This document shows, piece by piece, positions 5,660-12,830 of a stretch of 12,830 nucleotides of DNA. The DNA comes from Firmicutes bacterium AF25-13AC (GTDB lineage: Bacteria; Bacillota; Clostridia; Lachnospirales; Lachnospiraceae), in NCBI GenBank assembly GCA_003478935.1, contig QUFP01000065.1, forward strand, positions 1 to 12,830, read 5' to 3'. Within the stretch, counting starts at the first letter, position 1, and each line of letters opens with the position of its first letter. The translations under genes were made by a program, and so were the position numbers. The notes under the pieces were generated by a model. It did not search any database. It was not told where the DNA came from and worked only from the letters and a program-made list of their open reading frames with translations.

Positions 5660-6636
5660 ATTTCCCAAAGCGTGCACAGTTTTTTGTAAGTGCAGTACCA
5701 GAGGAAAAGCAGGGAGACTGGGCGGATCATTTGCGCGGTGCAGCAAAGATGCTAGGTGAGAAATATCGACTGAAGGTTGGTCTGTCTGGTATCATCGAAG
5801 GTAGTTTGCCCATTGGTGGTCTATCTTCATCAGCATCCGTTATTATCTGTTTTCTGTCTGCATTGTGTAAGGTAAATGGCATTCATCTAGATCCGATGGA
5901 GATGATCATGACAGCAAAAGCAGCAGAAAACCAGTATGTTGGTGTTTCTTGTGGCAAGCTTGATCAGAGTTGTGAGGTCCTTTCAAAGAAAGATCATCTG
6001 CTGTACCTCGATACAAAGGATGACAGTTATGAGTTGATTCCAGTCAATGAAAATATGAAGCCATATAAGATTGCAATTTTCTTCTCTGGTTTGGAGCGCT
6101 CCTTGAAAAATTCAAAATATAATCTGAGACAGGACGAATGCAAAGCAGCAGCATATGCGTTGATGGGCTATGCTGGAATGAATTATGATACCTTTGCGAA
6201 CACGAGATTGAGAGATGTTCCGTTTGAGGTATTTGAAGCTTATAAGAATCGTTTACCAGAGCTGTGGAGAAGAAGAGCTGAACATTACTATAGTGAGTTT
6301 GATCGCGCAGAAAAAGGTGCCAACTTGTGGCGCAAGGGTGATTTGGAAGGATATGGTCAGCTTGTTTTCGAGAGCGGTAAATCTTCTATTTATAGTTATG
6401 AATGTGGCTGTGATGAACTGAAAAAGCTGTATGAAATCATGGCAGATACAGATGGCATTTATGGTGGTCGCTTCTCAGGTGCAGGTTTCAAGGGATGCTG
6501 TATGGCTCTGATTGATCCAGAAAAGGCAGAGAAGATTGAAGCAAAGGTGACAAGAGAGTATTTGAAGGCATTCCCTGAATTGGAAGGAAAGTATAGTTTC
6601 CACTTGTGCGAGAGTGCAGATGGAGTAGAGCTGTAA
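5641..6636 (+). CDS. galacturonokinase-like GHMP kinase, main part
   Basis: This would phosphorylate a free sugar at C1 with ATP, most likely D-galacturonate. It carries GHMP motif 2, LPIGGLSSSASV (repaired residues about 115-126), the base-bearing GKLDQS (about 164-169), and motif 3, YGGRFSGAGFKGC (about 333-345). KYNLRQDEC, RRAEHYYSE and SYECGCDELKKLY also match what I remember of Arabidopsis galacturonokinase, which favours that substrate over galactose. The frame is open from about 5623; the GTG at 5641 is only its first listed start and has no ribosome site. Repaired length is about 390 residues. Its neighbours (uronic acid epimerase, nucleotidyltransferase, UDP-glucose dehydrogenase) support a uronic acid substrate. 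Ordinary galactokinase activity is the main alternative. Confidence 0.8.
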   Translation: MELQSLNFPKRAQFFVSAVPEEKQGDWADHLRGAAKMLGEKYRLKVGLSGIIEGSLPIGGLSSSASVIICFLSALCKVNGIHLDPMEMIMTAKAAENQYVGVSCGKLDQSCEVLSKKDHLLYLDTKDDSYELIPVNENMKPYKIAIFFSGLERSLKNSKYNLRQDECKAAAYALMGYAGMNYDTFANTRLRDVPFEVFEAYKNRLPELWRRRAEHYYSEFDRAEKGANLWRKGDLEGYGQLVFESGKSSIYSYECGCDELKKLYEIMADTDGIYGGRFSGAGFKGCCMALIDPEKAEKIEAKVTREYLKAFPELEGKYSFHLCESADGVEL

Positions 6637-6654
6637 GAGGAGATAGAGTACAGA

Positions 6655-7395
6655 ATGAAATGTTTGATTTTAGCAGCTGGATATGCAACTCGTTTGTATC
6701 CACTGACAGAGAACTTTGCTAAGCCACTTCTAAAGGTGGGTGAGAAGTCGATTCTTGATTGGCTTGTGGATGATCTGGTTGAAACAACGGATATTGATGA
6801 GTTTGTAGTGATTTCCAATCATAAGTTTGCAACTCACTTTGAAGAGTGGAAGAATAATAAAGAAAAGACAAGATCCTATGAGATCACTGTGATTGATGAT
6901 GGTACTAGTACTAATGAAAGCCGACTAGGAGCAGTCAAGGATATACAGTTGGCAGTTGACAAACTGAAGCTGACAGATGATCTGCTAGTAATGGCTGGTG
7001 ACAATGTGCTAGATTTTAGTCTTTCCAAGTTTGTTGAGTTCGCAAAGAAAAAGGATACTTCCTGTGTGATGTGCCATGAAGAAAATGAACTGAAGAAACA
7101 GCAAAAGACAGCAATTATTACAGTTGATAAGAATGATTTGATTACTTCTTATGAGGAAAAGCCGAAGGAACCGAAAGGTAACTTGGCTGTGCCGCCATTC
7201 TATTGTTATCGCAGTGTTGATGTAAAGCGTATTCAAGAGGCATTGGATAGTGGTTGTGGTTACGATGCACCAGGTAGCTTTGCAGCTTGGTTGAGTAAAC
7301 AGACACCAATGCATGCTTATAAAATGCCGGGAAAGCGGTATGACATTGGCGATATTAATAGCTATGAGTATGTAAAGAGTGTGTTCTCAAAGTAA
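6655..7395 (+). CDS. sugar-1-phosphate nucleotidyltransferase
   Basis: This cytoplasmic enzyme joins a sugar-1-phosphate to a nucleoside triphosphate, releasing pyrophosphate (RmlA/GalU-like superfamily). LAAGYATRLYPLT (6-18) is the nucleotide-binding signature, KPLL (23-26) follows, MAGDN (113-117) supplies the metal-binding aspartate, and EEKP (167-170) and YDIGD (229-233) are the late conserved blocks. At 246 residues it is a compact member. AGAGGAGAT precedes the start at a normal distance, 18 bases after the kinase stop. The tight kinase-nucleotidyltransferase pair suggests it takes the kinase product, giving UDP-galacturonate (or another NDP-uronate). The nucleotide and sugar preference are inferred from neighbours, not seen in the sequence. 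Confidence 0.85.
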   Translation: MKCLILAAGYATRLYPLTENFAKPLLKVGEKSILDWLVDDLVETTDIDEFVVISNHKFATHFEEWKNNKEKTRSYEITVIDDGTSTNESRLGAVKDIQLAVDKLKLTDDLLVMAGDNVLDFSLSKFVEFAKKKDTSCVMCHEENELKKQQKTAIITVDKNDLITSYEEKPKEPKGNLAVPPFYCYRSVDVKRIQEALDSGCGYDAPGSFAAWLSKQTPMHAYKMPGKRYDIGDINSYEYVKSVFSK

Positions 7396-7422
7396 GAAGG
7401 CTTGGGAGGGCTGAAAAGTACC

Positions 7423-8673
7423 ATGAGAGAATTTAAAGATTTGAAGATTGCAGTAGCTGGAACTGGTTATGTTGGTTTATCGATTGCTACACTGTTAAGC
7501 CAACATCACAAGGTAACGGCTGTAGATATTGTTCCTGAAAAGGTAGAGCTAATTAATAATAAGAAATCTCCGATTCAGGATGAATATATTGAAAAGTATT
7601 TGGCAGAGAAGAATCTTGATTTGACCGCTACATTGGATGCAAAGGAAGCATACAGCGATGCTGATTTTGTGGTCATTGCAGCGCCGACAAATTATGATTC
7701 TAAGAAGAACTTTTTTGATACATCTGCGGTTGAGGCAGTTATTAAGCTGGTTATTGAATATAATCCAGAAGCCATTATGGTGATCAAGAGTACGATTCCG
7801 GTTGGATATACAGCATCAATTAGGGAAAAGTTCCACTGTGATAATATTTTATTCAGTCCTGAGTTCTTGAGAGAGAGTAAGGCTTTGTATGATAACCTGT
7901 ATCCAAGCCGTATTATTGTTGGTACAGATGTGGAGAACGCAAGGCTTGTAAAGGCTGCACATACATTTGCTGAGCTTTTGCAGGAGGGCGCGATCAAGGA
8001 AGATATTGATACGTTGTTTATGGGCTTCACTGAGGCAGAGGCTGTTAAACTGTTTGCGAATACCTATTTGGCGTTGAGAGTTTCTTATTTTAATGAGCTG
8101 GATACCTATGCAGAGATGAAGGGGTTAAATACTCAGCAGATTATTAATGGTGTTTGCTTAGATCCCCGTATTGGCAGCCATTATAACAATCCAAGTTTCG
8201 GTTATGGTGGTTATTGCTTGCCGAAGGATACAAAACAGTTGCTAGCAAATTATCAGGATGTACCAGAAAATCTGATTGAGGCGATTGTGGAAAGCAATCG
8301 GACAAGAAAGGATTTTATTGCTGATCGAGTGCTGGAGATTTCAGGTGCTTATCAGGCAAATGACAGCTGGGATGAGAGCAAGGAAAAGGAAGTTGTGGTT
8401 GGTGTATATCGTTTGACGATGAAGAGTAACAGCGACAACTTCCGCCAGAGTTCCATTCAGGGTGTCATGAAGCGCATTAAAGCCAAGGGAGCAACAGTTA
8501 TCATTTATGAGCCTACGCTGAAAAATGGGGATACGTTCTTTGGCAGCCGAGTTGTTAATGATTTAGAAGAATTCAAAAAACAGAGCCAGGCAATCATTGC
8601 AAACCGCTACGATAAGAGCCTGGACGATGTGAAGGAAAAAGTTTATACAAGAGATATTTTCCAGAGGGATTAA
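7423..8673 (+). CDS. ugd: UDP-glucose 6-dehydrogenase
   Basis: This enzyme oxidises UDP-glucose to UDP-glucuronate with two [12 protein letters not shown] (12-20) is the NAD site. APTNYD (87-92), STIPVG (123-128), SPEFLRE (145-151), [20 protein letters not shown] (206-225) and [12 protein letters not shown] (259-270, catalytic C265) are the family's conserved blocks. [16 protein letters not shown] (328-343) belongs to the UDP-binding C-terminal domain. I use the ATG at 7423 rather than the TTG at 7402, because GGGAGGG (7404-7410) lies ahead of 7423 and the mature N-terminus then fits the family. Length is 416 residues. A related UDP-sugar dehydrogenase (for example UDP-ManNAc dehydrogenase) is less likely given the block details and the glucuronate epimerase nearby. 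Confidence 0.92.
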   Translation: MREFKDLKIAVAGTGYVGLSIATLLSQHHKVTAVDIVPEKVELINNKKSPIQDEYIEKYLAEKNLDLTATLDAKEAYSDADFVVIAAPTNYDSKKNFFDTSAVEAVIKLVIEYNPEAIMVIKSTIPVGYTASIREKFHCDNILFSPEFLRESKALYDNLYPSRIIVGTDVENARLVKAAHTFAELLQEGAIKEDIDTLFMGFTEAEAVKLFANTYLALRVSYFNELDTYAEMKGLNTQQIINGVCLDPRIGSHYNNPSFGYGGYCLPKDTKQLLANYQDVPENLIEAIVESNRTRKDFIADRVLEISGAYQANDSWDESKEKEVVVGVYRLTMKSNSDNFRQSSIQGVMKRIKAKGATVIIYEPTLKNGDTFFGSRVVNDLEEFKKQSQAIIANRYDKSLDDVKEKVYTRDIFQRD

Positions 8674-8677
8674 AGAT

Positions 8678-9925
8678 ATGAGAATTTTACTGGTTAATTA
8701 TAGATATTTTATTTCGGGTGGACCGGAAAAATATATGTTCAACATTAAGAAGATGTTAGAAGATAATGGGCATGAAGTGATTCCGTTCTCCATCCATTCT
8801 AACAAAAATGTTGAAACAGAGTATTCCAAATATTTTGTAGAGCCGATTGGAAGCCGTGACGCAACTTATTTTGAAGAATGTAAAAAGACCCCAAAGGTCA
8901 TCTGGCAAATGCTGACTCGCAGTATCTATTCTACTGAGGTTGAGAAAGCTATTAAGAAAGAAATCAAAGATGTAAAACCGGATTTGGTATACATCATCCA
9001 CTTTGTAAACAAGCTTTCACCGAGCGTGATTTGCGGTGCAAAGAAGATGGGTGTTCCGGTAGTGCTGCGATTGTCAGACTACTTTTTACTGTGCCCGAGA
9101 TTTGATTTCATGTACAACAAGAAACCATGCGAAGAGTGCCTTACGAAGGGGTATAGGACTTGCATCAAGAAAAGGTGTGTAAAGGGGTCGCTGTTTGCAT
9201 CGGTCGTTCGAGTTTTTTCTATGAAAGTACATAAGGCGATGAATGTATATAAAGGTGTGGATGCATTTATTACGCCGTCTGAGTTTTTAAAGAAGAAACT
9301 GATTGAGAATGGTTTTGATGAGAATAAAATAACCTGCATTCCGACATTTACGGCAAGCAAATCAGAAGTCGGCAAACCACAGGTTGGAACATATGGTTTG
9401 TATTTCGGGCGTGTGACAGAGGAAAAAGGTGTTGACACTGTTGTCAAAGCATATGAGATGATGCCGGATCGTCATGTGAAAATAATGGGCGATGATACAA
9501 CAGACGAGGCAAAAAGATTAAAGGCATATATCAAAGAGAAGAAAATTAAGAATGTTGAGTTCTTAGGCTTTAAAGCTGGCGAGGAATTGGAAGAGATCAT
9601 CAAGGGCGCACGATTCACACTGATTCCGTCCATTTGGTATGACAACCTTCCAAATACTGCATTGGAGTCTTTTCAGTATTCAAAGCCGGTTATTGCAAGC
9701 AATATCGGAAGCCTACCAGAGCTTGTTTTGGATGGAGTTAATGGTTATCTGTTTAAGCCTGCCGATGCTCGGGAACTGTGCGAAAAGATTGCTTTGCTGG
9801 ATGATGATGCTGTTGTAGAGAAAATGGGAGCTGCAAGCCGAGCTAGATTAGAAAATCGGTTTGCACCGCAGACTCATTATAATACATTGATGAAGGTATT
9901 TAGTCGTGTGAGAAAAGAAAATTGA
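8678..9925 (+). CDS. GT4 glycosyltransferase with cysteine-rich insert
   Basis: This is an intact 415-residue GT-B fold family 4 glycosyltransferase. The glycine loop is FISGGPEKYMFN (11-22), VVLRLSDYFLLCPR (128-141) lies in the first lobe, LYFGRVTEEKGVDTVVKAY (241-259) opens the second, and IWYDNLPNTALESF (319-332) carries the acidic D-x7-E pair. Between them is a cysteine cluster (C139, C151, C154, C162, C167), the CEECL...TCIKKRC pattern seen in a subgroup of GT4 proteins and possibly metal-binding. It starts four bases after the dehydrogenase stop, with AGAGGGA inside that gene's last codons, so the two are probably translated together. Donor and acceptor are unknown. Confidence 0.88.
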   Translation: MRILLVNYRYFISGGPEKYMFNIKKMLEDNGHEVIPFSIHSNKNVETEYSKYFVEPIGSRDATYFEECKKTPKVIWQMLTRSIYSTEVEKAIKKEIKDVKPDLVYIIHFVNKLSPSVICGAKKMGVPVVLRLSDYFLLCPRFDFMYNKKPCEECLTKGYRTCIKKRCVKGSLFASVVRVFSMKVHKAMNVYKGVDAFITPSEFLKKKLIENGFDENKITCIPTFTASKSEVGKPQVGTYGLYFGRVTEEKGVDTVVKAYEMMPDRHVKIMGDDTTDEAKRLKAYIKEKKIKNVEFLGFKAGEELEEIIKGARFTLIPSIWYDNLPNTALESFQYSKPVIASNIGSLPELVLDGVNGYLFKPADARELCEKIALLDDDAVVEKMGAASRARLENRFAPQTHYNTLMKVFSRVRKEN

Positions 9926-9949
9926 GAGTAAACAATAGGAGAGTTAATC

Positions 9950-11128
9950 ATGTCTGAAGAAAAGAAGTTAAATGGTACTGTCATCGTTACTTACCGCTGC
10001 AATGCTCGTTGCTCCATGTGTAACCGCTATAAAGCACCTTCCAAGCCGGAAGAAGAAATCAGCATTGAAACCATCAAGAAGCTGCCGAAGATGTACTTCA
10101 CAAACATCACCGGCGGCGAGCCGTTCATCCGTACTGACCTGAAGGATATCGTGCGTGAACTGTACAAGAAATCTGACCGTATCGTCATTTCGACCAACGG
10201 TTTCTTCACAGATCGTATCGTTGATTTGTGCAAAGAGTTCCCTCAGATCGGTATCCGTATTTCTATAGAGGGCCTAGAGCAGACCAACAATGAGATTCGC
10301 GGTCTGCAGAACGGCTACCAGCGTGGTTACGGTACGCTGAAGAAGCTGCGTGAGATGGGCATGAAAGACGTTGGTTTCGGCATGACCGTTCAGGACAAGA
10401 ATGCTCCAGATCTGGTTCCTCTGTACAAAATCTCTAACGAGATGGGTATGGAGTTCGCAACCGCTTCCCTGCATAACAGCTTCTATTTTGTTGAGGCTAA
10501 GAATATCATCCACGACCGTCCGATGGTTGCTAAGAACTTTGAGAATCTGGTCAACGAACTGCTCCGCAGCAATAGCCCCAAGAAGTGGTTCCGTGCATAC
10601 TTTAACCACGGCTTGATCAATTACATCTACGGTCAGAAGCGTCTGCTGCCTTGCGATATGAGTTTTGATACCTTCTTTATCGACCCGTATGGCGATGTTA
10701 TGCCTTGTAATGGTACCAAGGATAAGGAAGTCATGGGCAACCTGAACAATCAGACTTGGGACGAGTTGTGGAACAGCCCGGAAGCAGAGAAGGTTCGTGC
10801 AAAAGTTCGTTGCTGTGACCGTGACTGCTGGATGATCGGCAGCGTAAGTCCTGCTATGCACAAGTACATCTGGAAGCCTGCTATCTGGGTTTTGGTTCAT
10901 AAGTTCAAGGCTCTGTTCACCAAGCATCCGTACTCTATGTACGAACTGAAAATCTGCCGTGATTACCGTGATGGCAAAGTCACTAAAGAGAATCTGGATA
11001 AGTGTAGCACCTGCGACATGAACTGCGTGATCAATAACGGTCTGAGCGAGGCAAGCAAGGAGCAGCTAAAGCATAAATCTGGAGAACAGATTGTTGATGA
11101 AGATATTGCAAAACAGATGGAGAAATAA
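9950..11128 (+). CDS. radical SAM protein with SPASM-like and extra C-terminal cysteine motif
   Basis: The cluster motif CNARCSMC (C17, C21, C24) binds the S-adenosylmethionine 4Fe-4S cluster, followed by ITGGEPFIR (53-61) and VISTNGF (79-85). The C-terminal half has C235, C253 within DPYGDVMPCNGT, and C288/C289/C293, a SPASM-like auxiliary cluster region. A last CSTCDMNC (352-359) is an additional cysteine group. TAGGAGAG sits ahead of the ATG, 24 bases after the GT4 stop. Length is 392. SPASM enzymes usually modify peptides or sugars; I cannot name the substrate. Its codons look richer in C and G than those of its neighbours (34 G/C of 60 at 10081-10140), which hints at different ancestry or strong expression. 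In a glycan locus a sugar-modifying role is plausible but not shown. Confidence 0.88.
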   Translation: MSEEKKLNGTVIVTYRCNARCSMCNRYKAPSKPEEEISIETIKKLPKMYFTNITGGEPFIRTDLKDIVRELYKKSDRIVISTNGFFTDRIVDLCKEFPQIGIRISIEGLEQTNNEIRGLQNGYQRGYGTLKKLREMGMKDVGFGMTVQDKNAPDLVPLYKISNEMGMEFATASLHNSFYFVEAKNIIHDRPMVAKNFENLVNELLRSNSPKKWFRAYFNHGLINYIYGQKRLLPCDMSFDTFFIDPYGDVMPCNGTKDKEVMGNLNNQTWDELWNSPEAEKVRAKVRCCDRDCWMIGSVSPAMHKYIWKPAIWVLVHKFKALFTKHPYSMYELKICRDYRDGKVTKENLDKCSTCDMNCVINNGLSEASKEQLKHKSGEQIVDEDIAKQMEK

Positions 11129-11130
11129 AA

Positions 11131-11361
11131 ATGTATTCTATAACAAAAAGTAAGACTACAAAGCGATATGCTATTTTCATATGTCTAGTATATATATTTG
11201 TATTCAAAGATTGGATGGAACAGTATATACCCGTTGTTGGTTATATGGATGAACTATTTGCGGTATTATCTATCCCTGTTTTTGTATTTGAACTAAAAAA
11301 GAATCAATTTAAACTTAAAATACAAAAATGTACATGGGGGGGTATGCTAGGTTCATTCTAG
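11131..11361 (+). CDS. O-antigen polymerase/ligase-type membrane protein, N-terminal part (frameshifted at G7)
   Basis: This is the amino end of a polytopic membrane protein. Segments YAIFICLVYIFVF and DELFAVLSIPVFVFEL look like the first two membrane helices. It starts two bases after the radical SAM stop, with TGGAGA inside that gene's end. The frame breaks at seven G (11336-11342): as read, KCTWGGMLGSF and stop, whereas eight G would give KCTWGGYARFILVFLCFGF and join the next frame. Repaired length is about 410 residues. Base composition turns sharply AT-rich from here on. Confidence 0.75.
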   Translation: MYSITKSKTTKRYAIFICLVYIFVFKDWMEQYIPVVGYMDELFAVLSIPVFVFELKKNQFKLKIQKCTWGGMLGSF

Positions 11362-12362
11362 TATTCTTATGTTTTGGTTTTCTATCTAGTGTCATTTATA
11401 GATATCAAAGTATATTGAAAGCAGAAGTATCGGATGCATTTTTATGTATAAAATTTTGGCTTGCATTATATGTTGGAAAAAAGATTTTTGCAAAAATAGA
11501 TATGCAAAAATATGCAAGCAAAATATATTTTCATGTAAAATGCATTACGATATTGTATGGAGTGTTAATTGTTATTGATTATTCACTTCACATTTTCCAA
11601 GCGACAGAAAGATATGGTTTAAGATCTGAACAATTGATGTACACGCATCCAACGGTACTTGTAGCTTGCTGTGTGTTTTTGATTATGATTCTCCTTTCAC
11701 TTAAAAATTATGTAACAGGAAGCAAGAAATATATAATAATGCTATTGCTCATAATGTGTTCTACTTTAAGAAGCAAAGCTTTTGGAGCCGCACTTGCAAT
11801 CATATTAATATGTTATTTTGTGTTTGTTCGAAAGAAAAAAATAACGCTGAGAACAATGTTGCTATTTATTCCTTTGGTTGTGATTTTAGGATGGGATCAA
11901 ATACAATATTATTTTTTCAGTTCAATCATTCCGGATTCTGCCAGGTATCAATTACTTACAAAAGCGTTTGAAATTGCAAGAGATATGTTTCCATTAGGTG
12001 CAGGATTTGCTACATTCGGTTCATATTATTCTGGAGTATACTATTCATCGGTATATGCAGCATATGGATTATCTAATATTAATGGGTTACGCATCGGGGC
12101 ATCACAATTTATAAGTGATTCGTTTTGGCCAATGATATTAGGGCAATCAGGATATTTTGGACTGTTTTCGTACATTTTTGCAGTAATGATGTTACTCAAA
12201 GCAATCCAAGGAATTAGAAGAGTAGAAAATTCATATTATGCTGCAGCAATGAGTGGAATATGTTATTTGATAATTGTATCAATGGCAGAATCTGCTTTCG
12301 TGCATCCGATAGCGGTACCGATAGCTATGATGATAGGAGCTTTTTTAGGAAAATGTGAGTAA
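11328..12362 (+). CDS. O-antigen polymerase/ligase-type membrane protein (Wzy-like), main part
   Basis: This is a membrane protein with about ten hydrophobic segments in this piece, including FILVFLCFGFLSSVIY, TILYGVLIVIDYSL, VLVACCVFLIMILLSL, AALAIILICYFVF, MLLFIPLVVILGW, YFGLFSYIFAVMMLL and VAVPIAMMIGAFLG. Between the late helices is a long hydrophilic loop with DSARYQLLTKAFEIARDMF and PLGAGFATFGSYYSG, the R...G.G..F arrangement of Wzy/WaaL-type proteins. It would join repeat units into polymer outside the membrane (Wzy) or attach polymer to a carrier. The listed ATG at 11328 overlaps the G-run region and lacks a ribosome site, so it is part of the gene begun at 11131. 11701-11760 has only 14 G/C of 60, unlike the upstream gene. 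Confidence 0.8.
   Translation: MYMGGYARFILVFLCFGFLSSVIYRYQSILKAEVSDAFLCIKFWLALYVGKKIFAKIDMQKYASKIYFHVKCITILYGVLIVIDYSLHIFQATERYGLRSEQLMYTHPTVLVACCVFLIMILLSLKNYVTGSKKYIIMLLLIMCSTLRSKAFGAALAIILICYFVFVRKKKITLRTMLLFIPLVVILGWDQIQYYFFSSIIPDSARYQLLTKAFEIARDMFPLGAGFATFGSYYSGVYYSSVYAAYGLSNINGLRIGASQFISDSFWPMILGQSGYFGLFSYIFAVMMLLKAIQGIRRVENSYYAAAMSGICYLIIVSMAESAFVHPIAVPIAMMIGAFLGKCE
11336..11342 (+). repeat. G7 homopolymer within the polymerase gene
   Basis: Seven G lie between TACAT and TATGC in a very AT-rich gene. Eight G would fuse the two reading frames; seven leave the protein truncated after about 76 residues. The run encodes Trp-Gly-Gly just before a membrane helix. Confidence 0.8.
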
Positions 12363-12466
12363 CGACATAAATATTCGACACTGAATAATAAATGATAGAA
12401 AATTGAATGTAATACATAAAAATATAACAAAAATTATAATTTCAATTATGAAATGGTCATTTATTC

Positions 12467-12472
12467 AGGAGG
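12467..12472 (+). promoter_or_regulatory. perfect AGGAGG ribosome binding site that sets the last gene's start
   Basis: AGGAGG lies seven bases before GTG at 12480-12482, the ideal spacing. It argues for GTG at 12480 over the upstream in-frame ATG at 12453, which has only AT-rich sequence ahead of it. The 117 bases between the polymerase stop and this start are AT-rich and hold no clear promoter or terminator. Confidence 0.8.
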
Positions 12473-12479
12473 AATATTT

Positions 12480-12770
12480 GTGGAACTAAAAATAAAACCT
12501 ACTAAAATTTTAATGTGGTTATCATATAACTGTTTGTTTTTTTCCATCATGCTTAAAATGCTATATCAAACAAACCAAAATAGCACTATAAGACTTTTGG
12601 GATTTGGTATGCAGGCAATAGTTTTGCTGTGTTATTTTTTGGAGGAATTGATAACATTAAAAAGAAAATCAATAAATTGTATTACTTTGATTTTAGGGAT
12701 TCTAGTTGTATATCAATGTGTAATTACTATATTAAATGATTCAATTTTATTTACCTTATACGCCAATTGA
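12480..12770 (+). CDS. membrane protein, N-terminal fragment (interrupted near window end)
   Basis: From the GTG at 12480 the protein is 96 residues with three likely membrane segments: ILMWLSYNCLFFSIMLKML, GFGMQAIVLLCYFLEELI and ITLILGILVVYQCVITIL. It resembles the start of a second Wzy-like or other polytopic glycan protein, but the family is not certain. The stop at 12768-12770 falls in the first copy of a 44-bp duplication. In another frame of the second copy the sequence reads FYLPYTPIDIFIWP to the window edge, which looks like the true continuation. It would be reached in frame from one copy of the repeat if the T4 run at 12743-12746 had one more T. So the gene is probably longer and interrupted by an indel plus duplication, or by assembly errors. 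Confidence 0.55.
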   Translation: MELKIKPTKILMWLSYNCLFFSIMLKMLYQTNQNSTIRLLGFGMQAIVLLCYFLEELITLKRKSINCITLILGILVVYQCVITILNDSILFTLYAN

Positions 12771-12814
12771 CTATATTAAATGATTCAATTTTATTTACCT
12801 TATACGCCAATTGA
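12727..12814 (+). repeat. 44-bp perfect tandem duplication at the window end
   Basis: The 44 bases 12727-12770 (CTATATTAAATGATTC... to ...CGCCAATTGA) are repeated exactly at 12771-12814, with no spacer. Forty-four is not a multiple of three, so the copy shifts the reading frame of the membrane gene it lies in. Only 16 bases follow the second copy. Such a repeat at a sequence edge can be a true duplication or an assembly overlap artefact. Confidence 0.95.
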
Positions 12815-12830
12815 TATATTTATTTGGCCG

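Noticed and set aside
7402..7422. TTG at 7402 as the start of the UDP-glucose dehydrogenase.
   Set aside because: It would place the GGGAGGG ribosome site inside the coding sequence; ATG at 7423 fits both that site and the family N-terminus.
10274..10927. Long minus-strand open frame (217 codons) opposite the radical SAM gene.
   Set aside because: It lies wholly within the conserved radical SAM coding sequence and its composition reflects the GC-richer codons of that gene; no recognisable domain.
12403..12440. TATAAT at 12435-12440 with TTGAAT at 12403-12408 as a promoter for the last gene.
   Set aside because: The spacer is 26 bases, far too long, and TATAAT is expected by chance in such AT-rich sequence.
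1..12830. CRISPR array, tRNA, rRNA or insertion sequence.
   Set aside because: No regularly spaced repeats, no tRNA-like cloverleaf noticed, no rRNA signature, and no transposase-like reading frame on either strand.

Overview
This window is part of a surface or exopolysaccharide (capsule-type) biosynthesis locus. All convincing genes lie on the + strand, closely packed and mostly preceded by purine-rich ribosome binding sites. The moderate-to-low GC, AGGAGG-type Shine-Dalgarno sites, a TTGACT-N17-GATAAT promoter and the style of the glycan genes suggest a Firmicute, probably a gut-type Clostridium relative. That is inference from style, not a phylogenetic placement.

Layout. Positions 1-268 hold a possible end of an upstream terminator, a good sigma-A-type promoter and a leader with a perfect 10-bp inverted repeat whose loop carries a run of eight G. 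A polyprenyl-phosphate sugar-1-phosphate transferase follows (269-1719, frameshifted), then a strong terminator-like hairpin (1831-1884). A GT4 glycosyltransferase comes next (1944-3064, frameshifted), followed by scraps of decayed gene sequence (3071-3364). Next is a family-3 acyltransferase (3361-4366, frameshifted at a ten-G run). A sugar-nucleotide block follows: UDP-glucuronate 4-epimerase (4384-5433), a galacturonokinase-like GHMP kinase (5465-6636, frameshifted), a sugar-1-phosphate nucleotidyltransferase (6655-7395) and UDP-glucose 6-dehydrogenase (7423-8673). After it come a second GT4 glycosyltransferase (8678-9925), a radical SAM/SPASM enzyme (9950-11128), an O-antigen polymerase/ligase-type membrane protein (11131-12362, frameshifted at a seven-G run) and the start of another membrane protein cut by the window end.

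How it could work. The first enzyme loads a sugar phosphate onto the lipid carrier, and the GT4 enzymes extend it. The dehydrogenase and epimerase convert UDP-glucose to UDP-glucuronate and then UDP-galacturonate. The kinase and nucleotidyltransferase could supply the same uronic acid nucleotide by salvage of free sugar. The acyltransferase decorates the glycan and the Wzy-like protein polymerises it. The role of the radical SAM enzyme is not evident. No flippase or chain-length regulator is present, so the locus must continue outside the window.

The striking feature is the number of one-base disruptions. Five otherwise well-preserved genes are each split by a single indel, three of them in homopolymers (A7, G10, G7). 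A third long G-run lies in the promoter-proximal leader. Either the G-runs are slippage switches for the glycan, or the sequence carries homopolymer-type read or assembly errors. The window alone cannot decide, and both readings are kept open below. A 44-bp perfect tandem duplication at the extreme 3' end adds to the suspicion of an assembly edge.
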